Source of the DNA: Photobacterium indicum
Lineage (GTDB): Bacteria; Pseudomonadota; Gammaproteobacteria; Enterobacterales; Vibrionaceae
DNA: 64,000 nt
Direction of reading: 5' to 3'
Assembly (NCBI RefSeq): GCF_003026215.1
Contig: NZ_PYOC01000002.1
Coordinates: 744,001 to 808,000 of the forward strand
Under the pieces are notes generated by a model that saw only the letters and a list, made by a program, of their open reading frames with translations, did not search any database and was not told the DNA's origin. Positions 1 to 8,727 of this stretch are shown here, piece after piece. Every line of letters begins with the position of its first letter. Position 1 is the first letter of the stretch. The position numbers were made by a program, and so were the translations under genes.

Positions 1-704
1 AAGATGCATTCCGTGTTACCGACCAGCTTTATGGCGAGTCTCAGCGCCCACTGGTTCAGCTTAATAAGTCAGGTACGTTAAATTACGAAATCAATGGCAA
101 GCATGCCGATTCTGCTATTTTAATGTATTACCAGTCGCGCGAAGTTTCCCCACGAAAAATAGCGGTATACACGTTAGCCAATCATTTAATGTCGACCACC
201 TTTTTTCATGAATTAAGAACGAAGCAGCAATTAGGTTATATGGTTGGTACAGCCAATTTACCCCTAAATCGCCACCCCGGATTAATTTTATATATCCAGT
301 CCCCGGTTGCTGGACCATTGCTGTTATCTGAAGCTATCGACGATTTTACCAATGCCTTCTCGCTCGTATTATTAGAGCTCAATGAAGAACAATGGCAAGC
401 GAGTAAACAAGGATTAATCGCACAAATTTCAGAACCTGACACTAACCTTCGCAGCCGTGCTCAGCGTTTTTGGGTCAGTATTGGTAATAAGGACGAAACA
501 TTTAGCCAGCGTAAAAAAGTGATTGAAGCACTCAAAAACCTAAGCCGTGCCGATATGGTGCGATTTATCGTCGATATTGTAAAACCACGTACTGCAAACC
601 GTATAGTGATGCATTACCAAGGCCAAGCACATCAAAACTTTCAACCTTTGGATATAGGCCAACCCATTGAATCAATAGCTGAATTCCAACAGAACGCACG
701 TTAA
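1..704 (+). CDS. M16 (insulinase/pitrilysin) family zinc protease, C-terminal part
   Basis: The reading frame is open from the left edge (first full codon at position 3) to a TAA stop at 702-704, so the gene starts outside the window and only about 233 C-terminal residues are visible. The segment FFHELRTKQQLGYMV is typical of the C-terminal inactive half of M16 proteases, where an R-T-x-QQLGY stretch helps shape the substrate chamber. The catalytic HxxEH motif belongs to the N-terminal half and is not seen. These enzymes degrade peptides, often in the periplasm. Internal ATG codons such as the one at 123 are not starts, because coding sequence continues upstream in frame. The exact subfamily cannot be decided from this fragment. 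Confidence 0.85.
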   Translation, partial: DAFRVTDQLYGESQRPLVQLNKSGTLNYEINGKHADSAILMYYQSREVSPRKIAVYTLANHLMSTTFFHELRTKQQLGYMVGTANLPLNRHPGLILYIQSPVAGPLLLSEAIDDFTNAFSLVLLELNEEQWQASKQGLIAQISEPDTNLRSRAQRFWVSIGNKDETFSQRKKVIEALKNLSRADMVRFIVDIVKPRTANRIVMHYQGQAHQNFQPLDIGQPIESIAEFQQNAR

Positions 705-952
705 AAACAGCCTAGTTTTACAGCCTTCACTGCGCCTTTATGACGTAATGAAGGCTACTAAATAAATCTAAACCCCACCTTTATTCACGTATTGTCTCTA
801 TTAATCAGTTTTATTCATTAGCCATCACAAACAAAACGGTTTAAGAATTATGGTTCAGTCGACAAGCATGGGCACTCCGTCGCACCCATTTTTATAAACA
901 TAAACGCTCAATAATATTCCGTTTAAGAATGAGTAAAATAAAAGAGAAAGTC

Positions 953-1276
953 ATGAATCAATACTGCCCACATTGCGAAATGGATATAACTGCGCCACCA
1001 ATGAGTAGCTATAACGAAAGCTTTCATTGCCCACATTGTGCAAGTAGGCTATCGCAGTGTGAATTTGATATTGTGTTTTATGCTGCCATTTTTATTACTG
1101 CCGCAACGCTAACTTTAACACTAGTCTGTAACGTAAATAGCTTCGTTGCCCTTCCACTGGCAATGACTGCTTACCATCTATTGCGTCCCTCTTTTTTTGA
1201 GCCTCGTTTTCGCTTACGAAGCCTTAATACGATAAAAAGAAGCAACCCATTAATTCGAAAAAACAGCGACACATGA
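953..1276 (+). CDS. Small zinc-ribbon membrane protein, function unknown
   Basis: An ORF of about 107 residues. It begins with a CPHC pair at the N-terminus and a second CPHC some twenty residues later, the layout of a small zinc ribbon. A hydrophobic stretch follows (about residues 40-75, FYAAIFITAATLTLTLV and on), probably one or two membrane segments, and then a basic C-terminal tail. I chose the ATG at 953 because an AGAGAAAG ribosome binding site lies just upstream; an in-frame ATG at 929 would add eight residues but has a poorer site. The gene stands alone, convergent with fadJ, with a shared hairpin in between. I do not recognise the family and assign no function. Confidence 0.6.
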   Translation: MNQYCPHCEMDITAPPMSSYNESFHCPHCASRLSQCEFDIVFYAAIFITAATLTLTLVCNVNSFVALPLAMTAYHLLRPSFFEPRFRLRSLNTIKRSNPLIRKNSDT

Positions 1277-1295
1277 AGCCATAGCCAGCGTGCAT

Positions 1296-1335
1296 AAAAA
1301 AGGTCTGCTGTTATAAAAAACAAGGCAGACCTTTT
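1296..1335 (-). terminator. Rho-independent terminator of fadIJ, possibly bidirectional
   Basis: An 11-bp perfect stem (AAAAGGTCTGC at 1298-1308 with its complement at 1325-1335) closes a 16-nt loop. On the minus strand it is followed by six T residues, so it best serves the fadIJ transcript. The shorter T run on the plus strand may let it also stop the zinc-ribbon gene. Confidence 0.75.
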
Positions 1336-1385
1336 ACATCCACATTTTAAATAACAAAGTGGCGTATATTCAGACAATACAGATG

Positions 1386-3533
1386 CTATGAATAAAAAGA
1401 TTGCTCTTCATTTGCCATCGCAACCAACCTGTCACACGGCGTAAAACGTCCACCGTATTTGTCAGTATGATCCTTCAGCATTTCTACTACCCTTTTAGCC
1501 CCTAACGTATCCATATAACGGAATGGACCGCCAAGGAATGGTGGGAAACCGATGCCGAAGATTGCGCCAATATCACCATCTCGTGCTGATTTAACAACCC
1601 CCTCATCAAGGCATCGTGCCGCTTCATTCAACATCATTAGCGTACAACGAAGCGCAATATCTTGCCCTGCGGCTTTTTGTTCTGGTTCTAAAGAAAGCAG
1701 TTTATAAACACTCTTATCAACTTCTTTCTTCTTCGTATTGTATAGGTAGAACCCTTTGCCGCTCTTGCGCCCCTTACGATCATCACTCAGTAATAGATCG
1801 AATACATCCGGCGCTTTAAATCGTTCGCCTAATTCAGCCAATAATATCGGGCTGATCTTCGCACCAATATCGACACCGACTTCATCGAGCAAGGTTATTG
1901 GCCCTACAGGGAAACCGAAATCCAATAATGAACGATCGATATGTTCGATTGGCTCACCACTTAATAGCACGGCAGCGGCTTCATTCATGTATGGCGCTAG
2001 AATACGGTTCACATAAAAACCCGCTTTATCAGCGACAACTATCGGCGTTTTACCCTGCTTCTTCGCTAAAGCGACGACTGTAGCGATGGTTTGCTCAGAG
2101 GTCGCACTGCCATTTTCAGTGCCTTGATGTGGAATAACTTCAACCAAGGGCATTTTTTCTACCGGGCTGAAATAGTGTAAGCCAACCACATTTTCAGGAC
2201 GATCTGCTGCAGCTGCGATTTGATGAATAGGCAATGACGATGTGTTACTCGCAAAAATCGTATCATCCGATGTTTGCTGCTCAATGTCTTTTACCATTTG
2301 ATGCTTTAGATTAATGTCTTCAAAAACGGCTTCTATCACCACATCGACATTCGTAAACCCAGTAAATGTTGTACCACCCGTAATACTGAACATTTTATTT
2401 TGTAGTTCAGCCTTACTAATGATTCTGCGTTTACGCTGCTTATCGAGTAACTTGAAGTTATAAACAAGGGCATTTTTAATACCATCATTTGATATGTCTT
2501 TAATTCGAACAGGATAGCCGGCTTTCGTTGCCGTTACATGGCTGATACCACCACCCATCAAGCCACCACCCAGCACACCCACCTTCTTGATTGTTGCTGG
2601 CTCGGCATCAGAACCTGACTCTTTTTTCATGGCTGTTGTAGCGAAGAATATGCTGCGTAATGCGGCAGATTCAGACGTCATCACCAGTTCACCAAAGCAC
2701 TTAGCTTCTTGCTCTAAGCCTTTCTTCATACCATGTTGCAGACCATATTTGATTACGTCTAATATGGCGTCTGCGGCGGGGTAATTACCACGGGTCTTTT
2801 CATGTGTTTTTTTCGCAGCTTGATCAAAGACAACAGAACGACCCAGTGCATTGCCTCCCATTGCCCACTCTTGGAACGAGCCCTTGCGTTTTGGCTTACT
2901 TTTCAGAGCTTGTTTTTCAGCTATATCAAGCAAGATACTTAATGGTACCGCTTCTTCAACAATACCCAGCTTTTTCGCTTTCTTTGCACGTAGTTGCTTG
3001 CCCGTTAGAATCATATCTAACGCATTAGCCACACCAATTAAACGCGGTAAACGCTGCGTGCCACCTGAACCAGGCAGTAAACCTAATTGTACTTCTGGTA
3101 GACCTAAGCGTGTTTTACCATCATCACTACATACTCGACTATGGCAGGCTAAAGCAAGTTCTAAACCACCGCCTAAACATGGGCCATGAATGGCAGCGAC
3201 TACATGAAATGGTAATGCTTCTAATTGAGCAAACAGCTCTTGCCCCTTTGCGGCTAATTGCTGTGCTTCGTCTGCCGTTTGACATGCAGCCAGCATGCGA
3301 ATATCAGCACCAGCAATGAAATTATCAGGCTTGCCGGAATACACCACCATGCCTTTAACGTCTTTCTTTTCTTTCAACTGTGCAAGAACATCTGTTACTT
3401 GATCAACAAATGCTGACTGCAACGTGTTCATTTTTTCGTTGGGTACATCAATTTTCAACCAAGCAACGCCATTATCGCCAAACGTTAACGAGAAAGCGGA
3501 AGGTTGTGAATTTGCAGATTCATGCTGTGTCAT
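1386..3533 (-). CDS. fadJ: FadJ, fatty acid oxidation complex alpha subunit
   Basis: A 715-residue bifunctional enoyl-CoA hydratase / 3-hydroxyacyl-CoA dehydrogenase (E. coli FadJ is 714). The N-terminal crotonase domain carries the oxyanion region [14 protein letters not shown]. The middle holds the NAD-binding loop [13 protein letters not shown], and the dehydrogenase His lies in [16 protein letters not shown]. The C-terminus has the second dehydrogenase-type domain. With FadI it forms the complex that carries out the last three steps of a beta-oxidation round in the cytoplasm. The start used, MTQHESANS, lies one base into the fadI stop (TAATG), with a GGAGG site nine bases upstream; a longer reading of 731 residues would run into fadI without a better site. 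The TAATG overlap implies translational coupling. Confidence 0.95.
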   Translation of the reverse strand: MTQHESANSQPSAFSLTFGDNGVAWLKIDVPNEKMNTLQSAFVDQVTDVLAQLKEKKDVKGMVVYSGKPDNFIAGADIRMLAACQTADEAQQLAAKGQELFAQLEALPFHVVAAIHGPCLGGGLELALACHSRVCSDDGKTRLGLPEVQLGLLPGSGGTQRLPRLIGVANALDMILTGKQLRAKKAKKLGIVEEAVPLSILLDIAEKQALKSKPKRKGSFQEWAMGGNALGRSVVFDQAAKKTHEKTRGNYPAADAILDVIKYGLQHGMKKGLEQEAKCFGELVMTSESAALRSIFFATTAMKKESGSDAEPATIKKVGVLGGGLMGGGISHVTATKAGYPVRIKDISNDGIKNALVYNFKLLDKQRKRRIISKAELQNKMFSITGGTTFTGFTNVDVVIEAVFEDINLKHQMVKDIEQQTSDDTIFASNTSSLPIHQIAAAADRPENVVGLHYFSPVEKMPLVEVIPHQGTENGSATSEQTIATVVALAKKQGKTPIVVADKAGFYVNRILAPYMNEAAAVLLSGEPIEHIDRSLLDFGFPVGPITLLDEVGVDIGAKISPILLAELGERFKAPDVFDLLLSDDRKGRKSGKGFYLYNTKKKEVDKSVYKLLSLEPEQKAAGQDIALRCTLMMLNEAARCLDEGVVKSARDGDIGAIFGIGFPPFLGGPFRYMDTLGAKRVVEMLKDHTDKYGGRFTPCDRLVAMANEEQSFYS

Positions 3534-4843
3534 TATTCTGCCTCCAAAATCATTGCTGCACCTAGTCCACCAGCAGCACAAGCGGTATTCAATGCAAAAC
3601 CACCGCCACGACGTTGAAGCTCTCGCAGTGTTTGCGTAATCATTCGAGCACCTGTTGCAGCAAATGGGTGGCCATATGCTAACGAACCGCCAAGCACGTT
3701 GAATTTATCCATATCAATTTCACCAATAGCTTGGCTACGGCCTAGCTTTTCTTCGGCAAATTTCTTTGACCCGAACATTTTCACATTCGCTAGCGTTTGG
3801 GCCGCAAATGCTTCATGCATATCAATCAATGTAAGATCTGACAAACTAATACCAGCACGATCTAGTGCCATTGGCGTCGCATAAGATGGCCCCATCAGCA
3901 TATCGTTCTCAACACCAATCGCTGAAAATGCATAAGAACGAATGTAACCTAATGGTTTAAGACCTAGCTCTTTTGCTCGACCTTCACGCATTAACAAAAT
4001 AGCCGCAGCACCATCGGTTAATGGCGTACTGTTTGCCGCTGTCACTGTGCCAAATTTACGATCAAAAGCCGGACGTAACTTGGCATAAGATTCTAAGGTT
4101 GAATCTTCACGAATGTTATTATCTTTATCAATCCACTGCCCGTACGGTTCAGGGAAAGCTGTCATTACCTCGCCACGAATCAAACCATCTTTCCATGCTT
4201 GAGCTGCTAAAGTATGTGAGCGGTATGCCAGTGCATCTTGTTCTTGGCGAGTAATACCATGGCTTTTTGCCATTTGTTCAGCAGTTTGCCCCATACTAAT
4301 ACCCGTTGAATATTCAGCAACAGCGGGTGGTACAGGCATAAGATCTTTAACACTTAATGTACTAAGCAGTTTTAAACGCTTACTCATTGTTCGCGCTTTG
4401 CTCAGCGCTAATAATGTTGCGGCTAGCTTCTTTGATACGCCAATCGGCAATACCGAAGATGAATCAGCCCCGCCAGCAATTCCAATATCAATAGTGCCAG
4501 AAATGATACTTTCCGCCACATTCGCTGCCGCTTGAAAGCTAGTTGCACAGGCGCGAGTAACACTATAAGCATCAGTACCGATGTGCATACCCGTACCCAG
4601 TACTATTTCTCGTGCAATATTCGGCGCTTCAGGCATTTGAACCACCTGGCCAAAGACAACTTGTTCAATTAATTTAGGGTCAAAATCGAGCTCTTGGAGC
4701 ATCTCATTGACAACCATTTTCCCCATGTCGAGTGCAGGCACGCCATTAAAGGCAGTAGCCTGACGAGCAAACGGGGTACGTAATCCACTTACAACGGCGA
4801 TGCGCTCACCCTGACGAGTGGTGAGGTTTTGGATACGTGTCAT
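3533..4843 (-). CDS. fadI: FadI, 3-ketoacyl-CoA thiolase (beta subunit)
   Basis: 436 residues, the same length as E. coli FadI. It shows the thiolase active-site set: the nucleophilic Cys in [16 protein letters not shown], the His of [10 protein letters not shown], and the second Cys in [16 protein letters not shown]. It cleaves 3-ketoacyl-CoA with CoA to give acetyl-CoA and a shortened acyl-CoA. It is the first gene of the fadIJ operon, with AAGGAG six bases before the ATG. A match to the FadR operator core sits 75-91 bp upstream. FadI-type thiolases, unlike FadA, pair with FadJ, and that is the arrangement seen here. Confidence 0.95.
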   Translation of the reverse strand: MTRIQNLTTRQGERIAVVSGLRTPFARQATAFNGVPALDMGKMVVNEMLQELDFDPKLIEQVVFGQVVQMPEAPNIAREIVLGTGMHIGTDAYSVTRACATSFQAAANVAESIISGTIDIGIAGGADSSSVLPIGVSKKLAATLLALSKARTMSKRLKLLSTLSVKDLMPVPPAVAEYSTGISMGQTAEQMAKSHGITRQEQDALAYRSHTLAAQAWKDGLIRGEVMTAFPEPYGQWIDKDNNIREDSTLESYAKLRPAFDRKFGTVTAANSTPLTDGAAAILLMREGRAKELGLKPLGYIRSYAFSAIGVENDMLMGPSYATPMALDRAGISLSDLTLIDMHEAFAAQTLANVKMFGSKKFAEEKLGRSQAIGEIDMDKFNVLGGSLAYGHPFAATGARMITQTLRELQRRGGGFALNTACAAGGLGAAMILEAE

Positions 4844-4917
4844 CGCTACTCCTTATTAATGTTAGTGGCCAGTTTAAAACTGCCAGTATTGGCATGCAGA
4901 ACACTGCATGTTCGATT

Positions 4918-4934
4918 TAGAGGTCAGACCACAA
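4918..4934 (-). promoter_or_regulatory. Probable FadR operator upstream of fadI
   Basis: The palindromic core GGTCAGACC is centred on 4926 and matches the centre of the FadR consensus AACTGGTCNGACNTGTT. The outer bases match less well. Its place just upstream of fadI fits repression in the absence of long-chain acyl-CoA. Nested small inverted repeats (4881-4894 and 4893-4910) lie between this site and the gene and may belong to the leader. Confidence 0.55.
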
Positions 4935-5186
4935 CAATTGTAATCAAATTGTTATTAACTTCAAACAAATGTTTTATTTTTGTGGAGGGAGACAATAAAT
5001 ACGGATGATTTATAAGATAAAACCCAAATCACCCCCCTAAAAACATATAAGATATGAATATTAGTTAAGAAAAATAGATAACAAAGAGATAAGTCAGTAT
5101 GAAGAAAGCCGATATACTGTGCAGAAATGGCTTGGGGGAACTAAAGCAAGCTGATACAAGTTAACATCCTATACTTTTCTTTAGAC

Positions 5187-5214
5187 AAAAAAAAACCATA
5201 CCCTAAGGTATGGT
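5187..5214 (-). terminator. Orphan rho-independent terminator, minus strand
   Basis: A perfect 8-bp stem (ACCATACC at 5195-5202 and its complement at 5207-5214) with a 4-nt loop is followed on the minus strand by nine T residues. The plus strand has no T run, so the direction is clear. No minus-strand gene lies upstream of it within reach: the genes between here and 10,014 are all on the plus strand. It therefore probably ends a non-coding minus-strand transcript. Confidence 0.75.
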
Positions 5215-5553
5215 CACTATTGCATAGAAAGTTAAAAACCATCTAATCTAAGTATTAAGTCAATTAACATAAAGCCAATTGCAAATCAGGATAAACCTGA
5301 TAAGAGAAAGTAAAGTCAGCCTTCAAAAGGAAGTTGTCATCTTGCTCAACAGACGATGAACACAGAATGTAATACTGTTCCACAGAAACTACATTCGTAC
5401 TCATCATCAGATGACAGGGACTACTATATCTTCCCGCTGAAGTCAGAGTTTGAACCAGATCAATTTTATGGCTGATTATTCATTTATTCGTGCATCCGAT
5501 GAAAAAAAACGAACAATAATCGCGATGTCGACACCAAATTAACGGGCAAATTC

Positions 5554-6126
5554 ATGATTAAACAATTTTTCCGTAAGAAAACGCCAAATGCCACGGTCTC
5601 TGTAGATATGAATAAACAAAGACGTTATGAAGCCCTTGTCAGGGCGTGGCATCGAGACTTATACCGTTATGCATATTGGTTATGCCATGATCCCCATATA
5701 GCAGAGGATCTGGTGCAAGAAACATGCTTAAGGGCTTGGCGTTCTTTAGATAGCCTACAAGATGACAAAGCAGCCAAATCATGGTTGATTACAATTTTAC
5801 GCCGAGAGAATGCACGGCGTTTTGAGCGAAAACAACTCGATCTTGTCAACATTGATGACTATGCCATTGCTGATACCCATCAACAGGGAACAGAAATGGA
5901 AATGGAACAACAGATGTTACACCGTCAAATTATGAAGCTCGCTCCTGAATATCGAGAGCCTCTCGTGTTACAAGTAATGGCCGGTTTTAATGGTGATGAA
6001 ATTGCAGAAATATTGGGGTTAAACCGAAATACGGTAATGACACGTTTATTTCGCGCGAGAAATCAGTTAAAAGACCAAATAGAAAAGCAATCTGAGCGGA
6101 GGGATCACCACAATGGACGATCTTGA
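5554..6126 (+). CDS. ECF-family RNA polymerase sigma factor
   Basis: 190 residues with the two-domain ECF layout. Region 2 spans about residues 30-90 (HRDLYRYAYWLCHDPHIAED, then LITILRRENARRFER). Region 4 spans about 128-178, with the helix-turn-helix GDEIAEILGLNRNTVMTRLF. It recruits RNA polymerase to its own promoter set. The next gene overlaps its end by 14 bp and encodes a membrane protein that is probably its anti-sigma factor. The start is uncertain: the ATG at 5554 has a weak site, and an ATG at 5608 (MNKQRRYE) lies closer to where family similarity begins. Neighbouring fatty-acid genes hint at a role in lipid or envelope response, but no target can be read here. Confidence 0.88.
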   Translation: MIKQFFRKKTPNATVSVDMNKQRRYEALVRAWHRDLYRYAYWLCHDPHIAEDLVQETCLRAWRSLDSLQDDKAAKSWLITILRRENARRFERKQLDLVNIDDYAIADTHQQGTEMEMEQQMLHRQIMKLAPEYREPLVLQVMAGFNGDEIAEILGLNRNTVMTRLFRARNQLKDQIEKQSERRDHHNGRS

Positions 6127-6826
6127 ATTCCGTCGTCGAATTTTGGCTGATCCAAACGATAACAGCCCAGATTTGTCGGCAGCCAGAAATGAATCGATAG
6201 TCAATCGAAAGTTATACGATGAGCTATTGCAATTAGATGCCCAGCTAGAAAAAGCCATGAAGGTCGATGTGCCCGATGACTTAGCCGATCGCATTCTATT
6301 TCATCAATCTGGGCAACCTAACGAAAAACCAAAAAGTAATCGTTTCCATATGGCTATTGCGGCATCCGTTGCGTTAGCTGTCGGCATAATGATCGGTCAG
6401 TTTAATCACTTTGCACTGCCTTCTGCACAAGCTGAGGGCATTGGACAGATTGCGCTACAGCATGTCCACACCGAAGCGCCTTTTGTTAATACTGTTGATG
6501 AGTCTGTTAGCTTGCAGCAAGTGAACGCGAAATTGTTACCCTTTGGTCCACGCTTAAGTAACTTGCCCGGACATGTTTCGTATGTAAATCACTGCGGGTT
6601 TGGTGACAAAAATGCGTTGCACATGGTGATGGATACACCACAAGGTAAAGTCACGGTTTTCATCGTACCTGAAGTAAGCAAAACTATGACGGCATTTAAC
6701 GACAAGCAAATGGATGGCATTGTAATGCCTATTAAAAATGCGAGCTTAATTGTGGTAGGTGAAAAAGGACAAGACGTTATGCCTATTATTAAAAGCATCG
6801 AATCAGATTTATACTGGCAAATTTAA
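6113..6826 (+). CDS. DUF3379 membrane protein, probable anti-sigma factor
   Basis: 237 residues. The N-terminal 75 residues are cytosolic and charged, the size of an anti-sigma domain. One membrane segment (about 79-97, AIAASVALAVGIMIGQF) follows, and the C-terminal 140 residues are then periplasmic. This topology, the DUF3379-type sequence and the 14-bp overlap with the ECF sigma gene all suggest it holds that sigma factor at the membrane. A GGAGGG site lies 12 bases before the ATG. I do not see the zinc-binding HxxxCxxC motif of ZAS anti-sigma domains. The anti-sigma role is inferred from context. Confidence 0.75.
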   Translation: MDDLEFRRRILADPNDNSPDLSAARNESIVNRKLYDELLQLDAQLEKAMKVDVPDDLADRILFHQSGQPNEKPKSNRFHMAIAASVALAVGIMIGQFNHFALPSAQAEGIGQIALQHVHTEAPFVNTVDESVSLQQVNAKLLPFGPRLSNLPGHVSYVNHCGFGDKNALHMVMDTPQGKVTVFIVPEVSKTMTAFNDKQMDGIVMPIKNASLIVVGEKGQDVMPIIKSIESDLYWQI

Positions 6827-6869
6827 CCATCTAGTCAGCCAAATGTAACTTCAAACGTTATACTGCTTA

Positions 6870-6906
6870 AAGCCATCATTATTAAAAATAATGATGGCTT
6901 TTTTAT
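6870..6906 (+). terminator. Terminator of the sigma/DUF3379 operon
   Basis: A 14-bp perfect stem starting AAGCCATCATTATT with a 3-nt loop, followed by a run of T residues through 6906. It separates the sigma operon from the first fadL. Confidence 0.9.
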
Positions 6907-7041
6907 TCTCATCAGTCATATCACAAGTATTTATGTTACACCTGTTGCATATTTGGCGATTGCTCATCCACCATTCCACTCAATTTATGTACAATCCCCC
7001 TCGTCAAGCATTAACTTATCTATAACAATCAACAAACTAAC

Positions 7042-7058
7042 AACTGGTCAGATTTGAT
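7042..7058 (+). promoter_or_regulatory. Strong FadR operator match upstream of first fadL
   Basis: AACTGGTCAGATTTGAT agrees with the FadR consensus AACTGGTCNGACNTGTT at 13 of the 15 defined bases; positions 12 and 16 differ. It lies about 85 bp before the fadL start, where a repressor or activator site would be expected. Confidence 0.7.
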
Positions 7059-7142
7059 AGATAAGCTAACACTCTTACAATCATCCGCGATCTATCAATA
7101 TAGATAGACATGCAGTGTAAATGATTAGGAATAATAATAAAT

Positions 7143-8372
7143 ATGAACAAGAAGCGTCTGTTTACTAAAACGATGATTGCTGCAGCAATCACACTAACAT
7201 CTCAGCAAGCTCTTTCTGCTGGTTTCCAACTTAACGCACAATCTGCAACCGGCCTTGGTCGCGCATTTGCTGGTGACGCAGTTATTGCAGATAACGCATC
7301 TGCAATGGCACGTAACGCCGCGGCAATGTCTTTATTCGATGCACCAGCAATCTCGTTAGGTCTTAATGCGATCGATTCTGATATCGATGTAAAGAATGCT
7401 AAATATGCTGGACAAGATCTAAATGACCAGCAAATCGGTGACATATCATACGTACCAAACATCTATTATATACACCCTATTAATGATCAATGGGCTGTAG
7501 GTGCGGGTGTCTACTCTAACTTTGGTACCAAAACTGAATTCGATAGTAACTATGTGGCGAATGAATACGGTGGTTTAACTGACGTTAAAAGTATTAACTT
7601 TGCTTTAAGCGCTTCATACCGCATCAATCAACAATGGAGTGTCGGTGCTGGTTTAGACATCGTCTACGGTGAAGGTAAACTTCAACGTACAACTCCACTG
7701 ATTCCAAACGGATCAAACTCTCAAACTAAACTTTTAGATGTTGATGCTAATGGGGTTGGTGTGGGTTGGAATGTGGGTACAGTTTTCGAGTTAGATGATC
7801 GTAACCGCTTTGGATTCTCCTACCGTTATAGTCCAGAACTAGAAACTGACGGTGATATGTATTACATCAAATCCAAAGACGGAAACCCAGACATTAGTGG
7901 TGACAAATTAAAAATGCCATTGCCCGATATGGCTGAATTCTCTGGCTTCCACAAGCTAAACGATCTGTTCGCAGTTCACTACAGCGTACAGTGGATTGGC
8001 TGGAGCGCATTTGACAAACTAGCAACAACTGGTGGCGATACCCTCAACACTTATGAGTGGCAAGACGGTTGGCACTATGCATTAGGTGGTACTTACTATC
8101 TTAATAACGATTGGACACTACGAGCTGGTTACATGTACGACACCAGCGCACAAGATCAAAAAACATCGATTTCTGTACCAGACTCCGATCGCCAATGGTT
8201 CTCTGGTGGCTTTACTTACCACCTAGATGCCAAATCAAATATTGATTTTGGCCTAACCTACCTAATGGGTGAAGATGTTAAAGTTACAGAGTCGACAGGT
8301 TTAGCGCCAATCACAGCAACGACTCGTGCAAACGCACTACTATACGGTATTCAGTACAGCCGTTCGTTCTAA
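7143..8372 (+). CDS. fadL: FadL-family outer-membrane long-chain fatty acid channel (first copy)
   Basis: 409 residues. A signal peptide with a cleavable ALSA/GF junction near residue 26 is followed by the FadL hatch start GFQLNAQSATGLGRAFAGD. Alternating beta-strand segments lead to a C-terminal Phe (YSRSF), as expected of a 14-stranded outer-membrane barrel. It should move long-chain fatty acids or similar hydrophobic molecules across the outer membrane. The conserved NPA motif after the hatch start reads NAA here (ARNAAAMSLF), whereas the neighbouring copy keeps RNPAM. It is a single gene between its own FadR-like operator and a terminator. The fadL symbol marks the family; which paralogue matches E. 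coli FadL functionally is not known. Confidence 0.9.
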   Translation: MNKKRLFTKTMIAAAITLTSQQALSAGFQLNAQSATGLGRAFAGDAVIADNASAMARNAAAMSLFDAPAISLGLNAIDSDIDVKNAKYAGQDLNDQQIGDISYVPNIYYIHPINDQWAVGAGVYSNFGTKTEFDSNYVANEYGGLTDVKSINFALSASYRINQQWSVGAGLDIVYGEGKLQRTTPLIPNGSNSQTKLLDVDANGVGVGWNVGTVFELDDRNRFGFSYRYSPELETDGDMYYIKSKDGNPDISGDKLKMPLPDMAEFSGFHKLNDLFAVHYSVQWIGWSAFDKLATTGGDTLNTYEWQDGWHYALGGTYYLNNDWTLRAGYMYDTSAQDQKTSISVPDSDRQWFSGGFTYHLDAKSNIDFGLTYLMGEDVKVTESTGLAPITATTRANALLYGIQYSRSF

Positions 8373-8727
8373 TTTCAGCGAACACATAACTGACTATTTA
8401 TATTAAGGGAGCCTGAGGCTCCCTTTTTTATTATCAATTTAACGCCTTGTTTATAGGCACTAAAGGCATATTACTACCAAATAACAATCAATCACCTTTC
8501 ACCTTCAGAGTACAGTTGAACGCTGAAACACGCTTTTACATACACACGTGTACGCTCAATTATCATCATTAAAAAATTATTGATGCTAATTTCATCGCAT
8601 TATCACCACTAACTTTCGATAAATCAGCATAAACGTCCAATTAATGCGCTATAACGAATAAAGAAATGAAGTATTTACTCTAAAGAGTATTATTCGCACA
8701 TTAGAATTCAGCGAACAAAGCAGAACA
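8373..8727. other. Intergenic region between the two fadL genes
   Basis: This 355-bp gap holds the terminator of the first fadL and then the AT-rich promoter region of the second. A perfect 14-bp inverted repeat (TACTCT-AA-AGAGTA, 8676-8689) lies about 40 bp before the second start and could be an operator. I see no FadR-type site here, unlike before the first fadL, and no gene. Confidence 0.5.
8406..8429 (+). terminator. Terminator after first fadL
   Basis: Perfect stem AGGGAGCC / GGCTCCCT with a 3-nt loop and a T run; it lies 34 bp after the stop codon. Confidence 0.92.

Larger units (their letters stand above)
4844..5553. other. 710-bp intergenic region between fadI and the ECF sigma gene
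   Basis: No convincing protein gene on either strand. It holds the fadI promoter region with a FadR-like site and small inverted repeats near 4881-4910, an AT-rich stretch, a strong minus-strand terminator at 5187-5214, and about 340 bp before the sigma gene. That last part contains several short hairpins (for example ATCAGG...CCTGAT around 5286-5302). It must also carry the promoter of the sigma/DUF3379 operon, though I cannot point to one with confidence. Confidence 0.6.

Noticed and set aside
722..756. Hairpin after the M16 protease gene as a terminator
   Set aside because: The stem is only about eight pairs and no T run follows.
5215..5540. A CsrB-like RNA in the fadI-sigma gap, because several GGA triplets lie near small hairpins
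   Set aside because: There are only a few GGA motifs on either strand, not the many repeated loop GGA motifs of CsrB/CsrC RNAs.
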